This document shows, one piece after another, positions 1-9,248 of a stretch of 64,000 nt of DNA; position 1 is the stretch's first letter, and each line of letters starts with the position of its first letter. The stretch covers positions 1-64,000 of the forward strand of contig JANQLP010000241.1 in assembly GCA_028280515.1 (NCBI GenBank), in the 5' to 3' direction. This stretch comes from Hyphomicrobiales bacterium. Lineage in GTDB: Bacteria > Pseudomonadota > Alphaproteobacteria > Rhizobiales > Methyloligellaceae. Made by a program: the position numbers and the translations under genes. The notes beneath the pieces were generated by a model. The model did no database searches and had not been told where the DNA came from. It was given only the letters and a program-made list of their open reading frames with translations.

Positions 1-194
1 GTCGGGCCGGTGTAGTGGTAAACTGGGGCATAGGCGGGTTTGCGCGGGTGATAGGCATAGCCGTCCTTGTAGGACTGATAGTCGTACCCCTTGCCGTGAT
101 CGCGATAATCGGGATCGCCGCCAGCCGAAGCAGGCGCCGCCAGCAGCAGCGCGGCAAGCGCGCCGGCGGTGCAGAAGACAGTCAGGTTTTTCAT
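1..194 (-). CDS. Secreted small protein, N-terminal part (runs off window)
   Basis: The reading frame starts at an ATG at 194 with a GGAGG ribosome binding site 6 bases upstream and is still open at base 1. The first 21 or so residues are a clear Sec signal peptide: Lys near the start, an Ala/Leu-rich core and an APASA cleavage site. The visible mature part is rich in Tyr, Asp, Gly and His (DYRDHGKGYDY and similar). I do not recognise the family. It is probably a small periplasmic or exported protein; the C-terminus lies outside the window. Confidence 0.7.
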   Translation of the reverse strand, partial: MKNLTVFCTAGALAALLLAAPASAGGDPDYRDHGKGYDYQSYKDGYAYHPRKPAYAPVYHYTGP

Positions 195-320
195 GTCGAT
201 CCTCCCAAGAGAGCTCAAAAATCGTGCGGCCTGCTCAACGGGCAGAGAGTAGGTTCCAAAGCGAACCGGGCTCAATTCCTGCTTCACGGCATGATTAATC
301 CGGTTGCGCGCATTCACCCG

Positions 321-1457
321 CTATCCAAACAGCCGCAGGACGCCGGCTTCCGACCGCTGGGTGATGGAGAAACTCGCCGCCGCGAGACTGGTGCGCGTCT
401 CAAGGGCAAGCAGGTTGGCCCCCTCCTCGTTGGAATCGGCCAAGGTCAGCTTCGCCGCGCCGCTCTGCAGCGTGTTGCGGAGCCTGGCGTTGAAATCGTT
501 GCGGATGTCGATCACCGACAGTTCCGTGGCCAACCGTGAGGAAAGCACGCGCAGGGATCCGAGCGCACCCTTCAAATCGGCCCGCGCCGCCGAGATGTCG
601 GCATCGGATTGAAAGCCGTTGGCCGCGGGGGAGATGCCGAGACCGGCCACGTCGAAATTGACGCCCTGAAGCGTCAAGGAGGACGATCCGTCTTTATTGA
701 ACTGCACGACGGGCGAGTCGCCGGTCAGCAGGTTGACGCCGAGGAACGATGAATCGCCTGCCAACTGGTCGATCTGCGTCAACACCGCGTCGAATTCCGC
801 CGCCTTGGCGGCGCGCGCCGGGCTCGTTCCCGTGCTCTGGTCGAATGTATCTGCCGAAATACCGAGCCCGGCAAGCGGTGTGCCCGAAACTTCGCTCAGA
901 ACGAGGTTTTCGCCATTGGTTGAGGATATCTGCAGTTCGCCGCCGCTGGTGAGACGTGCCGACACGTTATCGACGGCGTTGAGCCGTGCCAGAAGGTCAT
1001 CCGGCGTATCGCCGCTGTTGACGGTCACGGTCGCCGCCGCGTCGGTGCCGATCTGAACGGAGAACTGGTCGCCGTCCGAGACGCCGGCAAGGTTCGTCAC
1101 GTCCGACTGTGCCGCGACATCGACGCTGCCGGTTGCCGTGGGATCGGGTGCGGGGAGCGCGGCGGCGGCATTGACGATGCCCTCGGCGACTTGAACGAGA
1201 CGTTGCAGCGCCCGGCCGCCAGCCTCGGCGGCCTTGACTGCGCCGATCTTGGTGCTGACCGCGTCCATGGCGCGATTCAGATTCCCTGCACGATAGTTGA
1301 ATGCCTTGGCTGTGAAGAAGGCCGTCGGATCGTCGCTCGCCCGGTTGATTTTCAGCCCCGTGGCGAGACGTTCCGATGTCCGGCCGAACAGGTCGTTGAA
1401 CGACTTCAGCCGCTGAATACCCGTTCGTGCGCTGTTGGACAGAAACGACGTGTCCAT
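321..1457 (-). CDS. Flagellin
   Basis: 378 residues. Flagellin forms the extracellular flagellar filament. The N-terminal helix has the conserved ERLATGLKINRASDDP core with following Ala-rich heptads, and the C-terminal coil (IDIRNDFNARL..LTLADSNEEGANLLALETR..) also matches, ending in a short GVLRLFG tail. The central domain is short and variable, so it is of the compact alphaproteobacterial type. I take the ATG at 1457 as the start because GGAGG precedes it and homologues begin close to this point; an upstream in-frame extension to 1532 has no supporting features. No other flagellar gene is in the window, so it is an isolated flagellin locus here. Confidence 0.88.
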   Translation of the reverse strand: MDTSFLSNSARTGIQRLKSFNDLFGRTSERLATGLKINRASDDPTAFFTAKAFNYRAGNLNRAMDAVSTKIGAVKAAEAGGRALQRLVQVAEGIVNAAAALPAPDPTATGSVDVAAQSDVTNLAGVSDGDQFSVQIGTDAAATVTVNSGDTPDDLLARLNAVDNVSARLTSGGELQISSTNGENLVLSEVSGTPLAGLGISADTFDQSTGTSPARAAKAAEFDAVLTQIDQLAGDSSFLGVNLLTGDSPVVQFNKDGSSSLTLQGVNFDVAGLGISPAANGFQSDADISAARADLKGALGSLRVLSSRLATELSVIDIRNDFNARLRNTLQSGAAKLTLADSNEEGANLLALETRTSLAAASFSITQRSEAGVLRLFG

Positions 1458-1830
1458 GCGTCCCTCCGGCACATATGGGCCGTACCGGCACGGGCGGGTC
1501 TGCCCGGTCGCCCGGCACCAGCCCCATTCCACGGCGCGTTATACCAGACGCGCCTTAGCGCGCCGTCAAAGCCGCGGCGCAAATACGAGTAGAATTTTCG
1601 ATCAATTTTAAGGACTTGCGCCAAACGCCCTGGCACACACCAGGGCGGCCTCTTCAAGCGCAAAAGCGGCGTGCGGACCGCCCTGCACAACGCGTCCTTT
1701 CCTAGCGCTCGGCCCTGAATCCGACTAATCTCCGAGATCAGCGCGGGCATGTGGGGGCGAAGCCGCGCGCGGGGCTTCGTGCCGCGATCCGATCTCTCAG
1801 CGCTCCACGCAGATCTGAAAAGAAGCACGC
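1458..1830. other. Intergenic region between divergent flagellin and TerB genes
   Basis: This 373-base gap separates two divergent genes and must hold both promoters. It has an AT-richer patch around 1590-1615. I see no convincing small gene, RNA or strong hairpin with a T tract. Confidence 0.4.
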
Positions 1831-2457
1831 ATGTTCGATTCACATTTGTTTCCGCTCATCGCCGCCTGCGTCATCGTCGCGGCGATCCTGATTCCGTGTA
1901 TCGCGTTGTTCATTGTCTACCGGCGTTACAAGAAGCTGGCCAAGACACTCCCCAGTCCGTTCACGATCCAGCAGACCGGCGAGGAAACGCTCGTTGAGCG
2001 CCAGCAGGCGCTTACCTCCAACCTGCTGGAAGGATGGTCGAAACTGCCCGCCGAGGAGGTCGAAGTCAGCCGCCATGCGCTGTGGACGGCGATGCTGCTG
2101 GAAGCCTCGTCCGACGGCAGCATCGATCACCGCGAGATGAAGTTCGTGTCCGACCTGTTCGGCCGGATGTCCGGCGAGGAGATGAACTTCCACCCTGTCA
2201 TTCATGCCGCGGAACTGGTCGAACGTGACAAGAAAGCCGCTTTAGGGGAGATCGCCAAGGCACGCGGCGTCAGCGAGACGTCGAAGGAGCATATTCTCGC
2301 CGGCGCCTTTCTCGTCACCATTTGTGACCATGCCCTGACCGAGGCCGAGACATCGTGCCTGGGCGACATCGCCAAGGCGCTCGGCCTCTCGCAACGCGAA
2401 CGCAAGGCCATGTTCGCCGGCATCACCGAGCGGTTCGGGCTGGAGAAGGCCACGTAA
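1831..2457 (+). CDS. Membrane-anchored TerB-like protein
   Basis: 208 residues. Residues about 6-28 form one hydrophobic membrane segment followed by a basic stretch (YRRYKKLAK), so the rest should be cytoplasmic. Residues about 70-205 are an all-helical TerB-like domain: WTAMLLEASSDGSIDHREMKFV, then a second half with TICDHALTEAETSCLGDIAKALGLS, showing the repeated acidic Asp/Glu motif of the family. TerB-like domains are found in tellurite and stress response systems; the precise role is unknown. A vWA-family gene starts 17 bases after the stop, so the two are probably co-transcribed. Confidence 0.75.
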   Translation: MFDSHLFPLIAACVIVAAILIPCIALFIVYRRYKKLAKTLPSPFTIQQTGEETLVERQQALTSNLLEGWSKLPAEEVEVSRHALWTAMLLEASSDGSIDHREMKFVSDLFGRMSGEEMNFHPVIHAAELVERDKKAALGEIAKARGVSETSKEHILAGAFLVTICDHALTEAETSCLGDIAKALGLSQRERKAMFAGITERFGLEKAT

Positions 2458-2474
2458 GGAGCCAGGGCAAGTCT

Positions 2475-3212
2475 ATGCGCGCACTCCGGAAACTCGCATG
2501 GATTGGCTGTGTGTTGGCAAGCCTATGCGCTCCGATCGTGGTTCCGGCAGATGCGCGTGAACAGGTGGATGTGGAACTCGTGTTCCTCGCGGATGCGTCC
2601 CTTTCCATCGACGATGCGGAAATCGAGTTCCAGCGTCAGGGCTATGCGGACGCCATGCGGCATCCCGAGGTGCTGTCGGCCATCGCGCGGGGTGCCCTGG
2701 GGAAGATTGCCGTCACCTTCATCGAGTGGGCCGACCACCGCTCGCAGGACCCGGTCGTACCGTGGATGGTGGTTGACGGGGCAGCGAGCGCGGACGTTTT
2801 CGCGCGCACCCTCATGGCGCGTGAGCGCGTGACCTACGGCATGAACGCCATCGGCGCGGCACTCGCCGAAGGAACCCGCCAGATCACGCAGAACGACTAT
2901 GACGGCCTGCGCAAGATCATCGACTTTTCCGCCGACAGCGCCAACAACTGGTCCGGCATTCCGATCGAGGACGGCCGCGCACAGGCCCTCGCCGCCGGCA
3001 TCACCATCAACGGGCTGGCCGTCCTGTGCCGCGCCGACGACTGCAGCGGACGCCCTGTCGCCTACGATCTGGAAGAGGCGTTCACGAAACGCATCATCGG
3101 CGGCCCGGGCAGCTTCGTCATAACCGCCGACAGTGCGACGCGCTTCGCCGAAGCCGTCCGCCGCAAGCTCATTCTGGAACTCGCACGGGTCCCGGACCGG
3201 CCGAAAGGCTAG
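2475..3212 (+). CDS. Secreted DUF1194 (von Willebrand A-like) protein
   Basis: 245 residues. The ATG at 2475 starts a signal peptide (RKLAWIGCVLASLCAPIVVPADA). The mature part begins with VDVELVFLADASLSID, a vWA-type metal site related to DxSxS, and continues through DUF1194 signatures (ITFIEWA-like strand, VVPWMVV, DFSADSANN, ITINGLAVL, IIGGPGSFV). It should be periplasmic; the ligand is unknown. AAGGAG lies about 13 bases upstream, at the end of the TerB gene, so the pair is likely translated from one message. The stop codon falls inside the left arm of the inverted-repeat element at 3208-3489. A second DUF1194 protein lies at 12124-12876. Confidence 0.8.
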   Translation: MRALRKLAWIGCVLASLCAPIVVPADAREQVDVELVFLADASLSIDDAEIEFQRQGYADAMRHPEVLSAIARGALGKIAVTFIEWADHRSQDPVVPWMVVDGAASADVFARTLMARERVTYGMNAIGAALAEGTRQITQNDYDGLRKIIDFSADSANNWSGIPIEDGRAQALAAGITINGLAVLCRADDCSGRPVAYDLEEAFTKRIIGGPGSFVITADSATRFAEAVRRKLILELARVPDRPKG

Positions 3213-3489
3213 AGCCTATTCGGTCAAATCGGAGCCATTCTGACGGAGCGATTTTGCGACAGGATCAAGTAAAGGCTCGTGGCGCGTACCCGGGCGTACA
3301 GGCGAGGGCCTTTGCGCCGGGATTGGCGCAAAACCGCCCGTCCCGAAAAGGGTTTCCGATTGGCCGACGCCCGCCGGCGAAACGGCCTTGCCCGATACGC
3401 TAGCATCGCGCCGCGCCCGTTTCGGCGACGGATCGCACACGCCAATCGAGAAACAGAATTGACTCGGATTTGACCGAATAGGCTCTAGC
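3208..3489. repeat. 282 bp element bounded by 23 bp perfect inverted repeats
   Basis: Bases 3208-3230 and 3467-3489 are perfect reverse complements (core AGAGCCTATTCGGTCAAATC), and the similarity continues imperfectly about ten bases inward. The interior is GC-rich and has no convincing gene; it also has smaller inverted words (GATTGGCG at about 3321 and its complement near 3440). The element fills the gap between two convergent genes and its left arm contains the stop codon of the vWA gene. It could be a MITE-like element or a very long bidirectional terminator structure. No other copy of the arm occurs in the window. Confidence 0.7.
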
Positions 3490-3494
3490 TCCGC

Positions 3495-4031
3495 TCAATG
3501 CACCGCAACGCAGGTGCACTTGACCAGCCGGCACACCTGTTGCGACACGCTTCCGAACGCCACCGCCTCGATCTGGCGCAGGCCGCGGGTGCCCATGACA
3601 ATGGTGTCCACGCCCTCCGTGTCGGCCGCCGACGCGATCGCCTCCGCCGCCGTGCCATCGCCAAGGGGCAGAGCCTGCGCCGTTACGCCGCGCGCCGACG
3701 CGCGGATCGTCGCCCGGTTGAGCACGTGCTCGCCGATTGACCGCAGCAGGTCCTCACTCACCGGACGATCCGGCGCACCGCGCTCGGCCATCAGCTCTTC
3801 CGCCGAATGGGGTGTTTCCGGTTCCCCGGCAAGCGCGGCAAGCTCCTCCGCCACGTGCTCGTCGGCAACCGCCAGTTCAGGCAGACGCAGAAGCTCATCA
3901 GGCTCCTTGTCCCGCAGCAGAACGTGCAGGACCTTGATGTCGGCGCCACGCATTTCCGCCAGATCGAGGGCGAGGTCGAGCGCCTTTTCCGCGGGAACGG
4001 ATCCGTCTGTCGGCACAAGAATGGTGTTCAT
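3495..4031 (-). CDS. Universal stress protein, UspA family
   Basis: 178 residues, one Usp domain. The N-terminus MNTILVPTDGS and the C-terminal ATP-binding signature G-2x-G-9x-G-S (MGTRGLRQIEAVAFGS) are both intact, which suggests an ATP-binding type. An insertion of about 30 residues rich in Glu and Ala lies in the middle. Usp proteins are cytoplasmic stress and low-oxygen survival factors. The gene has an FNR/FixK-type box at 4093-4106, centred 68 bases upstream of the start codon, which suggests induction under low oxygen. Confidence 0.88.
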   Translation of the reverse strand: MNTILVPTDGSVPAEKALDLALDLAEMRGADIKVLHVLLRDKEPDELLRLPELAVADEHVAEELAALAGEPETPHSAEELMAERGAPDRPVSEDLLRSIGEHVLNRATIRASARGVTAQALPLGDGTAAEAIASAADTEGVDTIVMGTRGLRQIEAVAFGSVSQQVCRLVKCTCVAVH

Positions 4032-4064
4032 GTCACAATTCCCCGATTGCTCTGAAAGCCTGGC

Positions 4065-4106
4065 ATATTCCGACGATTAAAGGCCAATTTCCTTGATGTA
4101 CGTCAA
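4065..4106 (-). promoter_or_regulatory. FNR/FixK-type box and -10 for uspA
   Basis: Bases 4093-4106 read TTGATGTACGTCAA, matching TTGA-N6-TCAA. On the minus strand exactly 22 bases separate the box from GAATAT (4065-4070), which fits a class II arrangement with the box centred near -41.5. The same spacing, including a GGAA directly after the box, recurs at 18011-18052. Confidence 0.7.
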
Positions 4107-4151
4107 GCAGTTGGCGGGAACCCGGCCCTGTCGAGCGGTTCGCGTTCAGGC

Positions 4152-4553
4152 TCAGAATTCCGCCTCGAGAACACGGCCCGGACCAAAGCGGTTTTCGCCT
4201 TCGGTTCCCGGCTGAACCATCCAGTAGATCAACACGAGCAGGCCGATAACGGGGATGAACACGATCAGGACCCACCACCCCGACCGGTCGATGTCATGCA
4301 ACCGCCTGACCGTCACCGCAAGGCCCGGCAAAAGCAGTCCGAGGCCGACAATCAGGCTGAGCGGTTGCCCGGAGCCCTCACCAAACGGCGGCAGTCCCAA
4401 GGCTGGCGCGATCACATAAGCATCGATCATGTTGGTGATCAGGCTCACCACCGTTGCGAACAGCACCCACCACCAGTACTCGGGGCGCGCGGCGCGACCG
4501 GAAAAGGTCGTATATTTCGAGAAGCATGTCCTGACTGCATCCGCGAATGTCAT
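4152..4553 (-). CDS. DUF805 family inner membrane protein
   Basis: 133 residues. It has the DUF805 signature: an N-terminal MTFADAV..CF.KY, then FSGRAARPEYWWW at the first membrane helix, and RRLHDIDRSGWW between the second and third helices. Three to four membrane segments are visible. Function is unknown. I prefer the ATG at 4553 because GGGGA lies about 5 bases upstream and the family begins at this motif; an ATG two codons earlier (4559) is possible. Confidence 0.82.
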   Translation of the reverse strand: MTFADAVRTCFSKYTTFSGRAARPEYWWWVLFATVVSLITNMIDAYVIAPALGLPPFGEGSGQPLSLIVGLGLLLPGLAVTVRRLHDIDRSGWWVLIVFIPVIGLLVLIYWMVQPGTEGENRFGPGRVLEAEF

Positions 4554-4625
4554 GGCCATCCCCAAACTGCCTATGGCCGCAGGTTACCATCTGCAAGTGA
4601 GGCTGTCCCAGCCGACGTAAGGCTA

Positions 4626-5153
4626 TCACGCCTTGTCGCGCTCGATGGCGTCACGGATGAAGGCGTGCGCCTCCTCCGCCTCACCCCAGCGCACGACCTT
4701 GACCCACTTGTCCTTCTCCAGATCCTTGTAGTGCTCGAAAAAGTGGCCGATCTGGTTGATCAGGATTTCCGGCAAGTCACGGTAGGAGGAGATATCGCGA
4801 TAAAAGGGCGAAAGGTCATCGTGCGGCACGGCGAGGATCTTCTCGTCGAGCCCCTTTTCGTCCTGCATGACGAGCACACCGATGGGCCGTGAACGCAGGA
4901 TCGCCCCCGGCATGACGGGGACCTGACCGACGACAAGGATGTCGACCGGATCACCGTCCTCCGACAGGGTATGCGGCAGGAACCCGTAGTTGGCCGGGTA
5001 GTGCATCGGCGTGTGCAGGAAGCGGTCGACGACCATCGCGCCTGATTCCTTGTCGAGCTCGTACTTGATCGGCACGCCGCCGTGCGGAATTTCGATGATC
5101 GCGTTGACATCGTACGGCGCGTTCTGGCCGACGGGAATGGCTTCTATGCGCAT
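4626..5153 (-). CDS. ppa: Inorganic pyrophosphatase
   Basis: 175 residues, the normal length for a family I soluble pyrophosphatase. It hydrolyses pyrophosphate to phosphate in the cytoplasm and so drives biosynthetic reactions. The signature DGDPVDILV with its metal-binding Asp residues is intact, as are IEIPHGG..KYELDKESG and the YPANYGFLP strand. It lies 45 bases downstream of lysS on the same strand, so the two may share a transcript. Confidence 0.96.
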   Translation of the reverse strand: MRIEAIPVGQNAPYDVNAIIEIPHGGVPIKYELDKESGAMVVDRFLHTPMHYPANYGFLPHTLSEDGDPVDILVVGQVPVMPGAILRSRPIGVLVMQDEKGLDEKILAVPHDDLSPFYRDISSYRDLPEILINQIGHFFEHYKDLEKDKWVKVVRWGEAEEAHAFIRDAIERDKA

Positions 5154-5198
5154 TTGCGCCCCCCTTCGCTCACATGGCCTCGCGCAACCCTAGCACGA

Positions 5199-6809
5199 TC
5201 ACGCGGCGCTAAGGTCTTCGCCCTTGAGCACGCGTTCGATCAGGGTGCGGGTCTCCTTCACCCCGTAAAGTTCCACGAAGTTGCCGAACCGCGGTCCCTG
5301 AGACTGGCCGAGCAGAACCTCGTAAAGCGCCTTGAACCAGTCACGCAGGTTTTCGAAGTCATGCGCCTTGCCGACTTCGTAGACCACATTCTGGATGTCC
5401 TCGCCGCTCGCCCCCTCCGGCACGCGGGCAAGCCGGGCGTCGAGATCGGACAGGGCCGCCCGCTCCACGTCGTTTGGCGTGCGATACTTCTTCGCGGGCC
5501 TGACGAAATCATGGAAATACCTGATGGCGTACCCCACCAGATGGTCCAGCAAGGGATGCTCCTCCGGCGTCGCGCCCGGCGCATAACGCTGAATGAAGCC
5601 CCACAGCACCTGCGGCTCCTCGGAGTTCGACGCGCTGACGAGATTAAGCAACAGATTGAAGCTGATCGGCAGTTCGGCCCGCGGCGGCTTTCCGGAATGG
5701 ATGTGCCACACGGGGTTTGCCAACTGTTTGTCCTGATCCTGGTCGGGATAGCTTGAGAGATGCGCCAGATACTCGTCGACCGCCTTGGGAATCACGTCGA
5801 AATACAGGCGCTTCGCCTTGCGCGGGCTCTGGAACATGTACAGCGCCAGGCTTTCCGGCGAGGCATAGGTGAGCCACTCGTCGATCGTCAGGCCGTTGCC
5901 CTTGGACTTGGAGATTTTCTGCGCATTCTCATCGAGAAACAGCTCATAAGAGAACCCTTCGGGCGGAACGGTTCCGAGGATGCGCGCGATCGCACCCGAC
6001 AAGCGGACGCTGTCTATCAGGTCCTTCCCGGCCATTTCATAGTCCACGCCAAGCGCGACCCAGCGCATGGCCCAGTCCGCCTTCCACTGGCACTTGACCG
6101 CACCGCCGGTGACCGGCGTGGTCATTTCCTCAGACGTTTCCGGATCGACATAGGTCACGGTACCCGCCTTCGGGTCACGCGCGATCATGGGCACCTGCAG
6201 GACGCGCCCTGTGCGCGGACACAGCGGAAGAAACGGCGAGTAGGTCTTGCGCCGTTCCTCGCCGAGCGTCGGCAGGATCACGTTCATCACCTTGTCGTAG
6301 TTCTCGAGAATCTTCAGCAGGGTCTCGTCGAACAGCCCGGACCGGTAGCACTCCGTCGCCGAGAAGAATTCGTAGTCGAACCCGAACGTGTCGAGAAACG
6401 CCTTCAGGCGGTTGTTGTTGTGGGCGCCGAAGCTGGTGTCGGTCTGAAACGGATCGGGCACCGAGGTGAGCGGCTTGTCGAGGTGCGGCGCGATCATGTG
6501 CCCGTTCGGGATGTTGTCAGGCACCTTGCGCAGGCCGTCCATGTCGTCGGAGAAACAGATGAGCCGCGTCGGCCATTCGTCCCCGGTCAGCACGCGAAAC
6601 GCGTATCGGACCATGGTCGTGCGCGCGACCTCGCCGAACGTGCCGATATGCGGAAGGCCGGAAGGACCGTACCCCGTCTCGAACATCACGGTTTCCGGGC
6701 GGTTCGGCAGCTTTTCGAGGCGCGCAAGCAGTTTGCGGGCCTCGTCGAACGGCCATGCCTTGCTGTCCCTGGCAAGGTCTGCGGACTTCTGGTTGAAAAC
6801 GTCACCCAT
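5199..6809 (-). CDS. lysS: Lysyl-tRNA synthetase, class I
   Basis: 536 residues. It charges tRNA-Lys. This is the class I (archaeal-type) enzyme that replaces class II LysRS in many alphaproteobacteria: the HIGH-type motif appears as [15 protein letters not shown] near residue 45-60 and the KMSKS-type motif as KISKSKGNG. The ATG at 6809 (MGDVFNQ) matches the start of homologues. A TTG 13 codons upstream would extend the frame but has no support. Confidence 0.95.
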   Translation of the reverse strand: MGDVFNQKSADLARDSKAWPFDEARKLLARLEKLPNRPETVMFETGYGPSGLPHIGTFGEVARTTMVRYAFRVLTGDEWPTRLICFSDDMDGLRKVPDNIPNGHMIAPHLDKPLTSVPDPFQTDTSFGAHNNNRLKAFLDTFGFDYEFFSATECYRSGLFDETLLKILENYDKVMNVILPTLGEERRKTYSPFLPLCPRTGRVLQVPMIARDPKAGTVTYVDPETSEEMTTPVTGGAVKCQWKADWAMRWVALGVDYEMAGKDLIDSVRLSGAIARILGTVPPEGFSYELFLDENAQKISKSKGNGLTIDEWLTYASPESLALYMFQSPRKAKRLYFDVIPKAVDEYLAHLSSYPDQDQDKQLANPVWHIHSGKPPRAELPISFNLLLNLVSASNSEEPQVLWGFIQRYAPGATPEEHPLLDHLVGYAIRYFHDFVRPAKKYRTPNDVERAALSDLDARLARVPEGASGEDIQNVVYEVGKAHDFENLRDWFKALYEVLLGQSQGPRFGNFVELYGVKETRTLIERVLKGEDLSAA

Positions 6810-6985
6810 GATGGGGGCGAACCTATGCGTGTGGCCGGTATGCGTCAATCTTCAGACGGGCCATCGCCGGTTGACGCATGGGGCAATTACGGCACATACA
6901 AACCTTGACCAATCCGACGCAATCTCTACATCTGCTCGCTCAAGGAAACATATCTCGCAAAAGCCGCACTCCGGGAGCCTCGCTC

Positions 6986-7396
6986 ATGCCGAACCTGAAC
7001 CACCACGAAGCGCTCATTTACGTCATGGTCGCAATGGCGGCGGTCGACCGTCATATGACCGATTCCGAATTCACCCGTATCGGACAGATGGTGTCGCATC
7101 TTCCGATCTTCTCCGACTACGAAGCCGACAACCTGATGGAAACCGCGAAAAACTGCGGCGAGATGCTGTCGAGCTCGAACGGCCTCGATGAGACCCTTGC
7201 GCGGATCGGCACATCGGTTCCGGAAAAGCTCCGTGAAACCGCCTACGCCCTTGCCGTCGAAGTGGCCGCGGCCGATCTCAAGGTCACGCAGGAAGAGTTG
7301 CGGCTGCTCGCGCTGATCGGCGAAACACTGAAGCTCGACAAGTTGATCATGGCTGGCATCGAACGCGGCGCCCGCGCCCGGCACGCGACCCTGTAA
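6986..7396 (+). CDS. Cytoplasmic TerB-like protein
   Basis: 136 residues, all of it a TerB-like helical domain: ALIYVMVAMAAVDRHMTDSEF at the first acidic site and EVAAADLKVTQEELRLLALIG at the second. There is no signal peptide or membrane segment. GGGAG lies about 10 bases before the ATG at 6986. It resembles the C-terminal domain of the membrane TerB protein at 1831-2457. The function is not known. The next gene starts 63 bases downstream. Confidence 0.8.
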   Translation: MPNLNHHEALIYVMVAMAAVDRHMTDSEFTRIGQMVSHLPIFSDYEADNLMETAKNCGEMLSSSNGLDETLARIGTSVPEKLRETAYALAVEVAAADLKVTQEELRLLALIGETLKLDKLIMAGIERGARARHATL

Positions 7397-7459
7397 GGCC
7401 AAGCCGACGGCAAAAAAACGACAATAAAAACAACAAGGCCGGACCGAGGAAAAAACACA

Positions 7460-8332
7460 ATGTCGCGGAAAGTTGTCATCACCTGCGCGCTTACGGGCTC
7501 GCAGGACACCTGTGCAAAGAACCCTGCCATACCCGCATCGCCTGAGGAGATCGCAACCTCGGCGATCGACGCCGCGAATGCGGGGGCGTCGGTCGCACAC
7601 ATCCACGTGCGGGACCCGGAAACCAAGCTTGCCAGCATGGAGGAGCACCTGTATGCGGAGACGGTTGACCGCATCAAGGCGTCCGGCAGCAACATCATCA
7701 TCAATCTGACCACCGGGCCGGGCGCCCGGTTCGTTCCCGGCAAGGACGACCCGGCCGTTCCTGATCCCTCCACCACGCTGAAGAGCCCGGCGGAGCGCGT
7801 GAAACACATTCTGTCGATCAAACCGCCGGTCTGCACACTGGACGTGGCGTCGTTCAATTTCGGCGAGCAGGTGTTCGTCAACACGCCCGAGCATCTGCGC
7901 GAGATGGGCGACATGATCACCGCCGCCGGCGTCAAGCCCGAGCTGGAGGCCTTCGACACCGGCCATATCGTTCTGGCAAACCGCCTGATTGCGGAGGGTC
8001 ATCTCAAAGAGCCGCCGCTGTTCCAGCTTTGCCTCGGCATTTCCTACGCCGCCCCGGCAACGCCTGAATCGCTCCTGCATATGCGCGACATGCTGCCCCC
8101 GAACGCGGTCTGGTCGGCGTTCGGCATTTCGCAGCACCAGTTCCCCATCGTCGCCGCGACGGTCATCTCCGGCGGACATGTGCGCGTTGGCCTGGAGGAC
8201 AATCTGTACATGGAGCGGGGGGTTCTGGCCCCGTCCAACGCGGCATTGGTGGAGCGGGCGGCACGGATCATCCGGGAAATCGGCGCCGAGGTCGCCACGC
8301 CGGACGAGGCACGCGAGATCTTCGGCGTCTGA
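7460..8332 (+). CDS. Beta-keto acid cleavage enzyme (BKACE, DUF849)
   Basis: 290 residues. The family condenses a beta-keto acid with acetyl-CoA to give acetoacetate and a new CoA ester; substrates include 3-keto-5-aminohexanoate and dehydrocarnitine. The N-terminal strand ITCALTGS, the zinc-binding AHIHVRDP (His47, His49), the NLTTGPGAR loop and the GGHVRVGLEDN motif are all present. The substrate cannot be fixed from sequence. No other genes of lysine fermentation or carnitine use lie beside it. The convergent AraC-family gene starts 97 bases beyond its stop. Confidence 0.9.
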   Translation: MSRKVVITCALTGSQDTCAKNPAIPASPEEIATSAIDAANAGASVAHIHVRDPETKLASMEEHLYAETVDRIKASGSNIIINLTTGPGARFVPGKDDPAVPDPSTTLKSPAERVKHILSIKPPVCTLDVASFNFGEQVFVNTPEHLREMGDMITAAGVKPELEAFDTGHIVLANRLIAEGHLKEPPLFQLCLGISYAAPATPESLLHMRDMLPPNAVWSAFGISQHQFPIVAATVISGGHVRVGLEDNLYMERGVLAPSNAALVERAARIIREIGAEVATPDEAREIFGV

Positions 8333-8429
8333 CCGGCCACTGACGGCCCTGGCACGACCGGCAAATCCACTCGGCAGCGCCGTTTCTTTTGCGACCCTTT
8401 CAGAATGCGGATCCTTCGGCGGGTGCCGC

Positions 8430-9248
8430 TCACCGGGCAAGTTTCGCGGGCGTGACGCCGAAGGCCTTGCGAAACGCGGCTGTAAACGCACTGGCGCTCT
8501 CATAGCCGTTGGCATGCGCGACCCGCCCGATCGGCTCGCCGCGCACGATCGCCTCCATGGCGTTGTGGAAGCGCACGCGCTGGCGCCATTGCGCAAAAGT
8601 CAGCCCGACTTCGTTGGCGAAAAGCCGCGACAGGGTCCGCGCGCTGGCACCGGCTACCTCGGCCCATTGGTCGAGCGTTTCGCTTCGCGAGGGATCGTCC
8701 AGCAATTCCTTGCAAAGCCGCTTGAGACGGTCATCACGCGGCATCGGAATGACCAGCTGAAGACGCCGCGCACGTGCCAGTTCATCGAGTATGAGCGACG
8801 CCAGCCAGCCGCCGCGCCCGTGCTCGTCATAGAGCAGCGGCTCGTCGAGAAGCGCCAGAATGAGTGCACGCAGCAGCGGAGAGATGTCCAGGACCACCGG
8901 CGTTTCGGGAAGTTCGAAATGTGAGCCGGGACGGATGTAGAGGGTGCGCATCTCCACATTGCCCCTGAGGGCCACGCCATGTTCGAGACCGGCGGGGACG
9001 TAGAGTGCACGATGCGGCGGCACGATCCAGGCTTCCCGCGCCGTCGCGACGCGCATCACACCTTCAATAGCATATAGAACCTGGTCGCGCTCATGGGCAT
9101 GCGGCGGGATCGTCTCACCGGCGGAAAAGCTCTTGGCCATGGCGGCGATGGCGCGCGGCACAGCCTGGTAATCATCGGGGTCCGTGCTGCGGACATACAG
9201 GCCATCTGGCAGGTCGTCCGGCAGGTCGTCTGGTCCACTACTCGACAT
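8430..9248 (-). CDS. AraC family transcription regulator with cupin sensor
   Basis: 272 residues. Residues about 25-120 form a cupin-like sensor (PPHAHERDQVLYAIEGVMRV..PPHRALYVPAGLEHGV), and the last 100 are an AraC HTH pair (LDQWAEVAGASARTLSRLFANEVG..F..WRQRVRFHNAMEAI..GYESASAFTAAFRKAFGVTPAKL). A short tandem repeat gives DDLPDDLPDG at the N-terminus. It is divergent from the MFS gene at 9645 across a 396-base gap and is the likely regulator of that gene. ATG at 9248 is used. Confidence 0.9.
   Translation of the reverse strand: MSSSGPDDLPDDLPDGLYVRSTDPDDYQAVPRAIAAMAKSFSAGETIPPHAHERDQVLYAIEGVMRVATAREAWIVPPHRALYVPAGLEHGVALRGNVEMRTLYIRPGSHFELPETPVVLDISPLLRALILALLDEPLLYDEHGRGGWLASLILDELARARRLQLVIPMPRDDRLKRLCKELLDDPSRSETLDQWAEVAGASARTLSRLFANEVGLTFAQWRQRVRFHNAMEAIVRGEPIGRVAHANGYESASAFTAAFRKAFGVTPAKLAR

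Noticed and set aside
8372-8390. Terminator after the BKACE gene (CGGC-AGC-GCCG then TTTCTTTT)
   Set aside because: The stem is only 4 bp with a 3-base loop, too weak to call with confidence.
6926-8596. 556-codon minus-strand frame across the TerB and BKACE genes
   Set aside because: Overlaps two well-supported plus-strand genes and has Arg/Gly-rich text without motifs.
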